Assembly: GCA_003116995.1 (NCBI GenBank) | Contig: BDSL01000014.1 | Span: 496,001 to 560,000, forward strand | Direction: 5' to 3' | Length of the DNA stretch: 64,000 bases | Source of the DNA: Yamagishiella unicocca | Taxonomy: Eukaryota; Chlorophyta; Chlorophyceae; Chlamydomonadales; Volvocaceae | Shown here: positions 1 through 15,587 of the stretch, in pieces | How positions within the stretch are numbered: the first letter of the stretch is position 1 | Layout of the letters: every line of letters begins with the position of its first letter | The notes under the pieces: model-generated | The model's database searches: none | What the model was told of the DNA's origin: nothing | Seen by the model: the letters and a program-made list of their open reading frames with translations, nothing else | Program-made: the position numbers and the translations under genes

Positions 1-1549
1 TGGCTCCTAGGGTCGCTGCACTCCAAACGTTCGGATGCCTAGCGCACCATTCGTAGCGGCCGCGGCGAGCACTGCTGCCCTTAGCCTGCTACTTGTGGTT
101 GTCGACTCGCACGACAGAGGGGCTTCTGTGTGGCGATTTTGGTTTGGCCTCCAGTCCTGGTCAGGAAGAGTCAGCCCATCAGGTGCGAGACAACTCGGGA
201 CTCCCCAGATACAAGCATGACTTTGTGTGACCGATGCGTCAGGCATGGCGGCACATTATATGCAAGCTGCGAGCCATCTCCGGATGACGCGGTGAAGGTC
301 CAGTCCGATTAAGACAAGTCTTTGCTTAAATGGACGCGGGCAAACACTGTCTTCCGCTATTCATGTGATTGTATGCATCTCCAACTCTGTCGAAGATACA
401 TGCTTCGTCCTGACGGTCCTGTCGGTGCAGGTTCGGACTTATTCCTTCGTAGCCTCCTATGTGGAGCTGCGCAAGTTGCGCAGTATTCTTGGCTCCTCTG
501 GCACTCGTTTCATGTACTACACAGCTGGTTCTGTAGCCCCGGGGCGCGCATATCAGCGTGTTGTCCCGGTTGCTGCGTTCGGGCCGTCCCGTTGATGGTC
601 GGGGTGTCAAAAAGCGTGGAACAGAGCCCCGATGGGAATTGCTCTCAGCCATCTATAAGCCGAAAACAGTGTCATACTGTAAGTCAACAGCATGCCGGCG
701 CCCTGACTCCCTGCCCATACCGGTATTCTCAGCTCCACCGGCGTCGGGAGCGGCTGCTTTCCCCGACAAGGCCGGCAGCGGCTAATGGTGCGCTGGCATT
801 GCCGATGGGCATTGCCTGCCGCCGGAAGATATGCGCAGATGACCGGCTGCCGGTGGCCCTGCTGCAACAGCCTTTACCGCCGTCGCCGTGTACAGCTCTG
901 GGGCAACGGCAGCTCCTATCATGGCACCACGCGCGATGGCGGTGCGGCGGACGAGAAGCCTCGGGGATGGCGGTCCGGCCACTGCTCGTGAGGCCCACTG
1001 CAGAAACCACCTGTCGGTTGAAGTCAAAACCTCTCCGCAGCAGCTGCACCTCCGACCGCGACCTTGGCATCGTTGCACACCCACGACGGCGGGAGCCGCG
1101 AGGCTTCCTAGCCCGACTGGCTTCGATTCCCCAGCGCGCGATGGTTAGCTGCGCCGTCAGCTATTCTCCCGTCCTGGGTCTTCAATGTTTGCAGCTTAAG
1201 GTTTCGGGTAGGGAACCCGAAGATCTGTCTGCCAGCTTCGAGGGACAGCTTTGTACCCTGGCCTCCGCCGGCAGTTTCTACCTATCCCAAATCTACATAC
1301 GGAGGGTGCGTAACCTGGGCGCGCTGCCAGGATGCTGGGATGTAGCCCGCGAACTTTACAATGGGTTGTGGACAAACGTTCAAAGGGGACGGGCCTTTAA
1401 TACCGGTTTCGGCCAGTAAACTGATTGCCAGCATGTGTACAGCCAAGCCTTTCAGCATGAGAGCCAGTTGGCCTGCACGAAAGCGAAGTGACGAGGCATG
1501 CCGCAGAAGTGGACGGCCTCAGCCCCATGCGCTGTTGTCCATGTAGTCA
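1..1549. other. Region upstream of the first gene; possible unplaced 5' exons
   Basis: No gene can be assigned here. The longest open frame (322-1419, plus) has an irregular composition and matches no family I recognise. A shorter plus-strand stretch at about 431-540 follows a good acceptor (TCGGTGCAG) and reads VRTYSFVASYVELRKLRSI, so it could be an exon of the downstream gene, whose first exon is not visible. This is inference only. Confidence 0.3.
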
Positions 1550-4500
1550 GTGCCCCGTCCGCAGTCCAGGTGGCATGAACTCGCCAAAACCCTAGCACTG
1601 CAAGGCGCATTTCGGCCCGCTTGCTCCGCTTACATTCGTTTGCCGTGCGACACGCAGGGCTGCATCGAGCTCACCCTGGATCTCGAGAAGGCTCACGACG
1701 GCCGAGCATCGCGGGCGGATGCGGGAGCGGAGTACGATCATGACGACAGCGAAGCCGAGAGGACCGACAGCGCCTATGGCAGCAGTCGCGCTGACGAATT
1801 GGCGGGTGGCGGCGACTCCGGCAGCGGGCGCGAGGGCGGCACAGAGGGCGGGAGCGGCCCAGCAGCTGGCAGTGCAGGACGGCGCATCTTGGACCTGACT
1901 AGCCAGGAGGGCGCAGACGCTGTGGCGCAGTTGGTCAGCCTCGCAACCAGGGATGAGGGCGGCGCCGTTGAGGCGAGCGGCCCGTCTTTGACCTTTGCTA
2001 CTCTGCCTGCAGTGCCGGCACGACGGTTGGCATCAGTGGGGTCGGGCTGGCCCAGGGCGGGTGGTACAGGGGAACCCGTAGGTTCATCATCGGCGGGCGT
2101 TGGGGCGCCTCACGCTGCCGCCTCCAACCACAGCCCGGGCGGCGCCGCTCATTCAGGCCCATTAGTGCGGGCCGTCGTCGTTGGCCAGGCGTCATCTACG
2201 CCGGCGGCTCGGGGGCCAGCCATAACGCGCCTTCAACCACGTGTGGTGGTGCTTCGGGAGGAAAGGCCGGTAGCGACGCAGGCGAGCGCGGCACAGACCG
2301 CTGGCGCGGTCAATGGCGGCGATGGGTCTGGGTTCAGCACTGTTGTCGCACACTCCCAGTTGGATGGCGGCGCGGCAGGCCAGGCGGTGCCTCCACGCCA
2401 GGTCGCTGCGGGCGCGACCGCCACCGCGGCAGATCCTCAGCCTGCGCTGGGCCCTGCGATTACCCTGCAAGTGGAGATTCGTGCGCCTGCACAGGATCTC
2501 TGTGCCGGGCTGATCCCCAAGATCGGCGCAACCGCTTCCTCAACCGCGCCCCCTCCAGACCCCGAAGCGGTTCCGTCGGTTGACGACAATGGCGGCATCG
2601 CGCCCATCGAGCTGTTGGTCCGCTGCAATGGCCGGTACATCCCGATCCACGTACGGCCCATCACGACGAAGGCAGCAGCTGCAGCAGGCACAGAAGACGC
2701 CGGTGCTGGCACCGACACAGCGCATGCCGATGCGGCGGCAGCAACTCCAGCCGGCAGCGCAGGTTCTAGCGGCACCGCTGTTCCTGGTGCCACGGATGCG
2801 GTATCATTTGCGTACCAGATCACCCTCCTGGAGCCGCCGCCCTTGCCTTGCGGTGTGCTGCTGCTGGACCTGCGTTGGCGCGGCCGGCCCTCCCACGTGG
2901 TGCCCGTACTGCTGCTGGGCGAGCACTACCTGGCGGCGGAGCTGCTGGCAGTTACCGCCACCTGGACCGGTCCGTCGCACGAGCTGGACGGCTTGCTGTA
3001 CGACATGGGGGCTTGGGTGAAGTGCATGGCGGTGCGGAGGGCCGCGGCCGCGGCCACGAGGGCGGCGCTGGCGGGCGTGGGCGCGGACGCGAGCTCGCTG
3101 CGCGTGCTGGCCGCCGCAGCGACTGCAGCGGGCGGTGCGCCAGGCCCGGGCAGGCCCGAACCGGCGTACCTGCCCGTCCTGGGTGCATCCTTGCTGCAGT
3201 TTGCTCACGCGCAGGGGCTGATGGGGATGTCTGCGCGGCTGCATATGGACATGCGGGTCTGCGGGTACACCGCGCCCTTCAGGTGGGCGGGCGCGTGGTG
3301 AGGAGGCTAGCAGCATGTAGCTCGCATGAGGATGTGTTGTGTCTTGCATGACACGCCCGAGGGCGGAGTCTCGCCAGATGGGGATCGTTTGTTGGAGGAA
3401 TGACCAAGCCCGGCAGTATGTGTTGGGACGCTTGATGTGGGCCTGCAGTCGTGAGTCCCTTGCACCCTATCAAAATGACTGCATCGCTGCCTTTGCAGGC
3501 CCCTGCTTCGAGGACGGTCGTCCTTATCGGTTTCTGCCCAACAGCAGCAGCACCTGCAGGTATCTCGGCAGGTGCAGCTGGCTGCTGCCGGTGCCATAGC
3601 CGGTGCCCCTCAGGGTCCGGAAGTGAAGCCAACTGAGTCAGGATTACCGACTGAACCCGACGTGCGCGCGATCGGATGCCAGCAGCCGGCAATCTTCGGG
3701 GATCCCGGTGACGTAGGGAAGCATCCTGGCGCCGGAAAACCACATTTCGGACAAAATAGCACCGGCCCTTCGACGCTTTCGTCGTTAGCTCGGTTTGCTC
3801 TGGACGTCGGCCTTCAACGGCGGCAAGTGGAGGCATCGTCAAGGTGGCGGCGGGTGCTGGAGGCGGTGTCGTTCACGTTGCGTTTCCAGAGCAGGCCGTC
3901 GGCGGCGGCCGAGGAGGAGTCGTACTACGCGTTCGTGGAGTCCTACGGAGTCACTGTATCCTGCCTCTTGTGAGTGCGTTTGGTTTGCTGACCGCAACGG
4001 GGACATCTAATGGGCCTCCGGCAGCACGACCGGCTTGCCGTGCTGGCAGCATGGGTGCGGGGCCATGCAGGCGCAGGGATAGTAGCACCGTTACTATGCA
4101 TGTAGTACCTGGTAAGGCATTTGGTAGCCGTCTCAACCCAAATGCAGGTAGATTTCCTGCCAGCGACACCCTAATGGGGTTCTGCCTTCATGCCGTGCTT
4201 GCCTTCCACGCTGGAGACCCGGGTTATGCAGCCGCAGATACGGGAACGCACTCAGTTGCCTTACTTTGGTATCTCTTTCCGTCGTCAGTTGCCTTTCTCT
4301 CGCCCTCTCTTGCCTTGGCACATTTCGCTCACCTGGCGAGCTTGCTGTCCCCCCTATCACCTTCATCGCCCTCGGTTTGTCGGCCGTGCATTCGCGGATT
4401 CCCTTATCAAAACCCCCTATCAGTTTGCTGATACGCAACCTCTCAACCACGCCCTGCCAACCCCTCGGCCCTCCCGCTCGCCCTTTGCAGTCACCTGATC

Positions 4501-5496
4501 GACTTGCTGAGCCTGCTGGAGTTGCTGTTCAGGCTGGTTCTCCCCATGGCACGAGGGGCGAGCGTTGGCGGCGGCGGAAGTTACATTATGGGGAGTACCC
4601 CTGTGGCTGTCCTGGCGGTGACATCCCTGCCTACCGTGATCAGCAGTGCAGCATGGCTGCTGCTGCCGCGAGTCGCAAGGCGCCGGGTGGCGCAGCAGGT
4701 CAAGCTGTTGCGACACGCTTGCATGGCAACGGGGAGGATCATGTCCTTATCAGGCTTCACCTTCTCGCGCGGCCAGGTCGGTAGATTGCGGCAGCCTTTC
4801 CATATGACGTGCCCTAGGCGCCGCGGTCAATGCTGCCTCCACTGTGCTGATCTCCGAAACAGCCGGACAAACCTCGTCCGCACCGCGTTATTAGCGCGCG
4901 TTGGCACCGTGCTACGGGGCTGTTGGAACGGCCTCTGCTACGGACCCTGCCAGCACTGGCTCTCCTCCTTGTTTACCATGCACGTTGCACTCTTTGTTCA
5001 TTGTACTGGCGGTCATGCACACAACCCTAATCATCGTGCTCAGGGCCCCATCAAACCCGTACGTCCGCCTGCTATGTAGGTACTGGGACTCGGCCCGGGG
5101 ATCCTCGTGATGGAGGGGTTTGTGATGCCGGCAGCGTGCCTGCTGTCGCCCGCTGCTGCCCTGGCTTTCGCGGGGCTTAAGCTGCCACTGTATGTTGTAA
5201 TGAGCCATGCAGCAGCAGCGACGGAGGCGACTTCCGCTGCCGCGGCTTGGGGCGGCGGTGCGCTGCTGGCAGGAGTGTGGCGGGGGCTAGTCGCTAACAG
5301 CGCACTGCTTGCGGAGGCGGTGTTTCGGGCCCTGGCGGTGACGATGGCAGCGCTGCTCACAACCCTGGCGTGCCATGTCCACCTGCGTCTGCGATTTCAG
5401 CTGCAGCGGGAGGCAGCGAGGCAGCGAGGGCCCGCGGCCGCTGGCGAAAGAGCGAAGGCCAACCGCAATACTGGCCCTGGACAACGGGGTTGCTAG
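1550..5496 (+). CDS. Low-complexity protein with multi-pass membrane C-terminus (5' end not resolved)
   Basis: I do not recognise the family. Exons: about 1550-3282, 3844-3969, 4491-4776 and 5080-5496. The phases close exactly (2, 2, 0, stop) and give 853 residues from position 1550. The open frame begins with no ATG and is preceded by acceptor-like CAG/TAG sites, so the true start lies upstream. About 430 residues are Ala/Gly/Ser-rich. They are followed by a more ordered stretch (residues ~420-577, with segments such as GVLLLDLRWRGRPSHVVPVL and LDGLLYDMGAWV). After the join FR|WRRVLEAVSFTLRF come hydrophobic segments: FHLIDLLSLLELLFRLVLPM, STPVAVLAVTSLPTVISSAA, the stretch around GFVMPAACLLSPAAALAFAG and the stretch around FRALAVTMAALLTTLACHV. 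I infer about four membrane spans with a cytosolic low-complexity domain. The exon joins are moderately secure; the function is unknown. Confidence 0.6.
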
Positions 5497-8430
5497 CATA
5501 CGTGTATTTGGATGACGCTGTAGGTAGCTGATGTCCAACGCTGCCTGCCTACGTCTTTAGTCGGAGGAGTCCGGTCGAGGCCGTGCTTGGCTATGTGCGG
5601 ATCGTTGTCGCCTTCGCTCCGGGTGCACGATAAGAAGATGTTTGGGCGTCAAGTTTGCTTGGCTTGGGTGTGTCGCGACAAGAAACGGGTTTACTGTGGG
5701 GCGAGCTACTCGCTCTTCGGGGGTCGTACATGCCTGGTTCCGCAACCGCACGTAACTCCCAATATTTGAAGTAAGCGGCGCGAATGATGCAAGCAAGTCA
5801 GTGCAAGGCAGCTGTCCGTGTTTTAGGGGGCGCGGGAAATGGCGAGTATGGCCCCAAGGCAAGTGGCTAAATGAGTTGGCCTCACGGCGGTGCGAGATTG
5901 CTGACCGCATGAGAGAAAATGTGGAGGTGCGCGGTGCCCCTACGCACGCTGTTGCCGACCACTCTGTCCGGCTGGCGTTGCCACCGGGCGGTGGCAGCGG
6001 TAGTCGAGGGGAGCATGGGAGCGTTGTAGGCCATGCAATGCGCGGTGCCTTCAAGGTCTCCCCTTAAAAGCATTTTTGCTCAAGAAGGCATGGTGTGCTA
6101 AGTGCAGGGAAGCTCGGCGGGCGCCCGCACGAAATGCGGTTTGCACCCTTAAGAGGCGGTATGTGTGGGCTAGTTAGGGGGTTGGAAAGGTTGGTGACTT
6201 GGATTGGTCGCGGGTCAGCGGGTGGCTTCTTCTGGATTAAAGATACAGTCTGTGTCCAGTTGGAGTGAAGTCTTGTTTTATGGCGACAGAAAACGCATTA
6301 GGAATGCCCGGAACCAAGTACGCTATGGCCTAAGCCGAGATGCCCGTCCGATGTCAATGGTGAATAAATGTTAAGCAGCATGGGTGCGACTGCTGGCGGC
6401 GAACAGACTGCTTCGTTGGTTCTGCCCTGCGGTGACGGTGTCGGTCACAACGTTTTGGTGTGCCTTCCGTCAGTACAGTGAGCTGCGCGCGGTTTGGGGC
6501 ACATTACGTCAATATGTTAGTTGGCCTGCAACGAGCGCTGCGGTCGCAGTTTGCCATTGCTAAGCTCTTGCCCGTGAAGCCGGGTGGCCATGTCAAGCAT
6601 GTGCAGCACTGACTGTAGTACCTCGCACGTGGCGTTCACCAGGAAGCTATGCCTGAAGCTCAAGCCGCCGAGCGTGTCGTACCGCAAGACTCGATGTGTA
6701 TTTTGGATCTATGCTTAAGGACACGCTGGTTGACCGTTCTCCCGCAGATCGAGTTGCACCCTCGCATGTCATTGCGTGTTGATTGGTTGTGTTGCGTAAG
6801 GAGAGTGTCACAGGCTTCCAGGGCCCCGTCTGCCCTGCTAATGGTGACGTTCAATAGTTGCAGCAACAGCCCAAATGCCGGCTGGGCCTACTGTGGCGTG
6901 TGGTAGGAGGGGAACTATCGTATGTGCTCTGCCGCTGAAGTAAAACATGTCCAACAGCCTCGGGACCGTGGCCCCTTGCAGTTATATCCGGGAGGCTAGG
7001 TGTGAGGTTCCCCCAGGCCTTCCTCGGTGCAATTGTGTCATCGTGAGAATCCCCAGGGTGGAAAGACAACCGATGAAGCTTGCATGATGGACTACACCGT
7101 GTTTGTTTTATGTAGGCTAGTAAGTTACCGTGCTCCTGCATCCTAACATGGAGCCGAGCAGGGCTGGCTAAACCTGCATGAAGCACTTGTATATGTGTAT
7201 ACCTACAATTGACCGATGACTGTAATCGGTAGGAAGTATTGGAAGCAGTTCTCACAAGCCCCAATTACGGCTAATGGGAGAAGAAGATTACAACAGGCTT
7301 CAATAAGAAGGGTGCCCGGTTGGTTGTACGTGTGAAGGGGCCAATCCCAACGAAGAGAAGCCCAGAGTACGGTGACGAAACAAACCGCGTCCACATAAAA
7401 TGACTAGGTGGATATCATCTCTGCTGTCGTTCCTCTTGATGACAGTCGACGAAAAACTGTTTCCGGTGCCCAGCAGTGATCGTTGTTTCCCTTACATACA
7501 GAGCCCAGCTATTTTGACATCCTGTACACAGCGTCGACGTTCGAGTCACTAGCCATAGAACAATGGAGTTTCGTCATCCGCAATAAACGCCCTCCGGGTA
7601 CTTGTTCCTGCCACAGACCTGCCCAAAGTTGGTGGTTATCGTAGTGTTCCGTAGGTTGCAAGATCTACCGGAACGCCACATTCCTGCACATCCTGAGCAA
7701 TATATACAGTGCCAGTCCAAACGGCTGCTTCATACATTTTTGTTAAGCGATCTGTCCAGAAACCCTGACATGATGAGACATCAACCCTGCTAACACGCAA
7801 ATAATCGTATTCAACAGGGTAAATAAATCAATATCCCCATCCAGCTGCCCTTAGCATTAGTTAGCAACATCGGTGCCCGTAAATATCCAATAGTAACCCT
7901 AAAACCCTAATTCCAATCGTAAAGAGGTCGCTCAACCACGCGTATCGAGGTTATCGCGAGATATGTCCCTTATGATATCGACATTCGTCGGTATGGAACG
8001 ACGACTCGTGGGGCGTTCACCGCTACGGGTTGGGCGTTTGGCGTCCACCGCTGCTGGTACGCAGCGACTGCAGCGGCTGCAGCTGCGGCTGCAGCCGCAG
8101 CGGCCGAACTGAGCGCTCCGCTAGGCATTCGCGGAAAGAGCGGCGGGAGAGGTCCTGCGGTAGGTCAAGCATTGGGAGCAGGCATGTGTTCAAATGGCCT
8201 GGGTCAAAAAATCCATCAACAATATGAACTTACCTTTCCTGTTGTCCAGGATGGACCTAGATTCCGCAGGCGATGGCGCGCGGCTATTTTCACGCGATGG
8301 TGCCTTGGAGCCTGTTTTGATTGGTACAGGCGCAACAAAATTTGAAGTCGAACGTTACAGTGAGCGGTGCATACACAATACCGAGTGCAAGACGGCACGC
8401 AGATCACGGTTTGGGAACGTGTAGGCATAG
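5497..8430. other. Gene-poor stretch between two genes
   Basis: This is probably the 3' UTR of the membrane-protein gene (first few hundred bases), then AT-richer intergenic DNA from about 6.1 kb. Open frames on both strands are short and show no family signature. A (GCTGCA)-like palindromic stretch lies at 8070-8105. A short telomere-like CCCTAAAACCCTAA occurs near 7896-7909. The last 80 bases before 8431 belong to the NEK gene's 3' flank; a TGTAA on the minus strand (plus TTACA, ~8355) could be its polyadenylation signal. Confidence 0.4.
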
Positions 8431-11135
<2,705 letters not shown>

Positions 11136-12431
11136 ACTCGTTGCGCAAAGGGATTTAGCTGCACAGTGATTAAGTCTACGCGACCCGACGGCAGCTATGC
11201 AGCACCTGCACTGCTGATTGAATCCTAAGAACACTGCATCAAGATAAACGTTTAGCGAATAACGGTTGCAGCGAGGCAGCGAGGCAGCGAGGCAAGCGTG
11301 AGCTATGAACGCGAGGCAACTTCTCTCCACTGCTAGTATGTTTAACTACGCGGGAAAATGCCAGAAATTATATCACAATGCGTTTCTCAGCGACGACCTG
11401 CCTAGCACAATTAGCAATCATCGCAAAGGAGCCACCACTCAACCAGTTCGAAACTATGGATCCAATGGTTTCGGGGCGGTGTCCCGATGAACGAACCCTC
11501 TTCTTGAAGGTGTGAAGGTTCGTTAAATCTTTATATAGGGCGTCATGGAATGTTGCAGCTGTACCTTACTTGTACATGGGATGACGAAATGCCCCACGCC
11601 GCCGATCAGGCGCCACGATTGGCATCCTATCTTGCAAAGCATGCGTGTTGCCGGCCCAGCATTCTTGGAAGCATGTTATTTGGGAGATGAGGCCGCACTG
11701 GATGCCACTATCCGAACATGCATACATGTATTGTGTTCGAATGAGTGGAACTCGAGTGCACATTTCTTTGGATAATCACCAGGGTGGTACTTACGCGCAT
11801 TGCGTGTTTTCATTATGCTGCTATTCGTTAGTACAGACATGCAGCCCGTTTGTTATTTGGTAGCAACGGTACGTCTACAGCAGAGGAGAGTCTACATAAC
11901 AGCTGCTGGTCCAAAGGTCACGTAACATCATTTTACAAACAGCATGTTGGAAGGCTTATTAATGATAATAAACACACAGAGCAGCGGTAACGGAAACTGC
12001 TCCATACGGGCTAGTTGCGATGTAAAATGATAGCAGGCAGTCCAACCCCCGAACCATGTCATATGCATAAAGTTACGTTTGCCGCATTCACGCAGAGGAA
12101 TAATCCGAAACACGGGCCATAGCCCCACACGCCAGGATAGTTCCGAATATCGACATCAAATACCTCAAGAACCGTGAGTGCTTCCACCTGTGCTATTCAC
12201 GTTGCAACAACCATGGTGGTTTATTTACGTTTCTAGCAGGCGTCCCACCCCAAATAAGTTTTAGGCACGCAATATCCTGACAACCGACTAGTTGGAAGCC
12301 GACAGATTCATATTTAAAGTGTTGGAGGCGTCTCCTCTGCATAGGGGAGGTCCCTGCTTTGCCTGGATGTTCAGTAGTCGACAGGACCATCGTTGAAGTC
12401 ACGAATGTCCCTCCTCTGCTTGTCGTTCACC
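11136..12431. other. Intergenic between the NEK and PLAC8 genes
   Basis: AT-richer DNA with no convincing gene on either strand. The part next to 11135 should hold the 5' UTR and promoter of the NEK gene; a short GCGAGGCA tandem run lies at 11271-11293. The part next to 12431 should hold the PLAC8 3' UTR. A minus-strand TGTAA (plus TTACA, near 11933) is a possible poly(A) signal about 500 bases past the stop. Confidence 0.4.
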
Positions 12432-14284
12432 TTAATCCTTCTTCTCCTCTGCAACCTCCTTCTCCTCTGCAACCTCCTTCTTCTCCTCCTCCTTCTTCTC
12501 CTCCTTTTTCTCCTCCTCCTCCTTCTTCTCCTCCTTCTTCTCCTCCTTCTCACCCTTGTCCTCGTCCTTCTTCCCAAACACCTTGGCCAGGCCCTCTTTG
12601 GCTGACTGCAGTACATACGGACACCAAACACAGCGTTGCCTCCAATCCGATTGTTGTCGCAGCATGCAGGCCCGCCAAACGTCAACCCAACCCATATCCG
12701 CACCTCTGTCTGCTTGTTGATGTCGCCGGCCGTACTCGTAGCCAAGACGAGGTCGGTGAAGACGGACCCTGCACCCGCTGCGGGGCAATGGGCGTACAAG
12801 AGGGATGTGGGTTTTGCATTAGGAATGATAGGCGCGTAACAGACAAAGCCGATAATCGTTGCAGCAGCGACCATGGGGCATAATGTTGGTGCAAGATCGC
12901 ATAGGAGATCTGGTGCACAGGGTATGATGCAACCGATCAGAAGCATAGTCATATCATTGTGTACGCGTCGCCGTATGCATCAAGCCATCCCATACAAATT
13001 TCTCATTACACTTGTCGCTCTGACAGTGCATCCTACCACCGAATCCACATGTCACTCGCATCGCAAACCCTATTAGTGCTGCAAATTGCTGAACTACCCA
13101 TTGATGGATCGCCCCAATATCCCAAGGCAAGATGCGGATGCTCGCCAACATGTTACTAACAAATGGAGTTCCGACCCACCCAGGACGCCACGCTGTTGCG
13201 CGGTGATCTCATTATAGTCCTGGACGATGGCGCAGCAGCTGCAGCACCAGGTCATGAACAAGTCCTGCGCAAATGGCGGCGTGGCGAGGTCCTGATTATC
13301 CCGAGTGGATTGCAGTTGATGCCGAGAAGCAACCCTCAAGCAGGGGGCCTCCGGTCGGGTCAAATATGGATAATCCTACCTCCAGAATGCCGAACGCCGG
13401 CTCCTTGATACCGTACTTCGAGCGAAGGTACTGCGCGGATGATATCCATGCCATCAGAGACGACGTAAGCATACCAGGCTCAGACCTGGCACGCTACCTG
13501 TAGCAGGTACTGCGTAAATCGTGCCTCTTACCTTTCGTGTTGGGATGTGTGCGATGCACATGCATCCGACGGTAGATGTCAAGCAATATAGGCAGCACGC
13601 TGCACGAGGAGGGGTCAAGCCGTAAGTGGGGTGACTGTGCATTCGCGAGTCCGATTGACACCCAAACTGGTGTAAAATAAAGCGCAAACTTACCGGGTGC
13701 GAACTGCCCGTTGCATTGTACCTCCTGCGAAAGCGAAGCGCACAGACGAGCCGTTGCGGTTAAGATATTTTGACGCGAACTCCACAGGCTTGCGGGTCTT
13801 CCGGCGGTTTTTAGCTTTCTCTCACCTTTTCGCCTTCAAGCTTGGAGATATTCAGCCCATACTGCAAGAAGAGGCAATACGGGTCGGTCAACCATGGTAA
13901 GTGGCTTCGACGTGGCAGGAAGCGGGAAGCAGTTTGTTTTTCGGAATAAACCGTATTAACCTATGACGTCATGGCGTTGCTATTGTGCCATCGTGCCAGA
14001 CACAGTAAACCGGTTGCGCAACATTGCGACGTCCCCCCATTGGCAATAACGAAGAGGCTAGAACTCACCGTGATGCAAGGGCAGCACCAGGTCAGCACTG
14101 TAGGGCAGCAGGGGGGAAATACTTTAGACGCCGGGAACACTCAGCCCATGCTAGCGACGCACTCAGACGTTGACGGCTCTTCGCTAGGGCCATCCTTCGC
14201 TCATAACGCTGCCTTACCACATGCAGACGGGCCACCAGGCTCGGCGATAACGTTCCAGCACGGCTGCTTCCACTCGGCAGACAT
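12432..14284 (-). CDS. PLAC8-domain cysteine-rich protein with Lys/Glu tail
   Basis: Nine small exons on the minus strand: 14284-14218, 14097-14069, 13861-13826, 13724-13694, 13599-13532, 13430-13380, 13264-13180, 12777-12704 and 12605-12432. Phases close to 204 residues. The start is MSAEWKQPCWNVIAEPGGPS. The Cys pattern is that of the PLAC8 family: LTWCCPCIT (24-32), CCLYCLTSTVGCMCI (56-70), a YGIK signature (83-86) and TWCCSCCAIVQDYNEI (99-114). Members such as plant PCR/FW2.2-like proteins sit at the plasma membrane and affect metal transport or cell number. Residues ~124-145 form a small neutral segment. Residues ~148-204 are almost only Lys and Glu (a KEEKKEE-type repeat ending EEKKD), probably a long charged helix. 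That tail is not typical of the short plant proteins. Whether it is a channel, transporter or scaffold is open. Confidence 0.92.
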
Positions 14285-15587
14285 TTTGGATGGCTTTGAT
14301 AAGGGGAAGATAGCCAAGTAAACCTCTGAGAAGAAGCTTAATGAGTTGGTGGAAAGCTAGAAATGTTGCTGAGTACGTGCCAGAGTGTAGAATGACCCGA
14401 TAGAATCGCCCGGTGCCGCCTTTCGTGATTTCTTGCCAGCTGTCAACGGTGTACGGCGGCCGCAACCGACCGGATGGACGGACGAGATTTTGTTTGGCAC
14501 CCAAATGCTTCCACCAGCATTCCTGTATTAAGCCTGTATATATCGTAGCTGGGTCTCTCCGTCACACTTGATTGATTGAAGATCCACCAAGGATACTGTA
14601 GGGTGGTGTAAGATGTGAAGTTCATCAAACCATAGATCGGGCCATATGCACGTTACGATCTCACAGTGAAGGAATAGCGCGTATTATAAAAGCTTGTGTT
14701 GTGTAAACAAAGTTTGATCAAATAGAAAGGGCAAACAGTGTACACGCGATGTCCATACATGAACCAGCAGGCACCCCGGTATCATGGCATCCTGCCGCAG
14801 ACCATTCACAACCACTTCAATTGATGCTGATGAAGTGACCTACTTTGCGGAGCATGGGTACCGGTACTGGAGGTACGAGCCGGTAACGAACCATTACACT
14901 CCCTTGGTTGAGTCGGCGTCATGTAGGATGTTGGGTCCGGGTGAAGCATGAAAGGCGTGCAGTTGCACAGGCGGGACGCCGCCCGACTCTGTCAATCGCT
15001 TCAGGACGAGCGTGTTGAGGCTGTTCAGGCGGCAGGAGGCGGCCTGGTACGGTCTGCCGGATGATGTCGGTTACCGTTTTATCCATTACTCTACCGGGTT
15101 CTCGACACACCGTTTGTAAGGCTATAACGCTGTGTGTTTTGGCCCCCTGGGCCGTGTGGACACTCGGCTAACACTGGATCGTAAGGAAGAATTACAAGAC
15201 GCAAGGAGGCCAGTTGCAAGCGAGATGTAGGGCCACTCAATTCCCCGCACAGTCATTCGTCATACCCCGCCATAGCACACACACACAAAGATACAGCACC
15301 ATTCACCGCTGAGGGAATGGTGCAGTCAGGCGAACAGAAGCGTACAGCCAGGTGGAGTTCCACCCCCGAGACGGCCCTACGCCTCACCATACACCCGGCC
15401 GTAGATATAGCTGCCGAAGGTGGACATACGACCTCCGACTTTCAGTTCCTTCAACCAAGTTCTCCAGTATGCATCTCCTTACGCATAATCCTACACGGTG
15501 TTCTCTTCGTACACGGGTTCTCCTTGCAATACCCGGCCGTCTTCTTGCATGTGACTGGGCTAGCGCATCCGCGAGCAATGCGTATTG
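14285..15587. other. Intergenic between PLAC8 and LTO1 genes
   Basis: No supportable gene. The right part should be the LTO1 3' UTR; a minus-strand TGTAA (plus TTACA near 15192) fits an algal poly(A) signal. The left part should contain the PLAC8 5' UTR and promoter. A minus-strand frame at 14919-15110 has no recognisable content. Confidence 0.4.

Noticed and set aside
322..1419. 365-codon plus-strand open frame
   Set aside because: Irregular composition, no domain, no matching splice context, and other frames are open too. Treated as chance in GC-rich DNA.
12393..12605. Plus-strand poly-Leu frame
   Set aside because: Antisense of the Lys/Glu tail exon of the PLAC8 gene.
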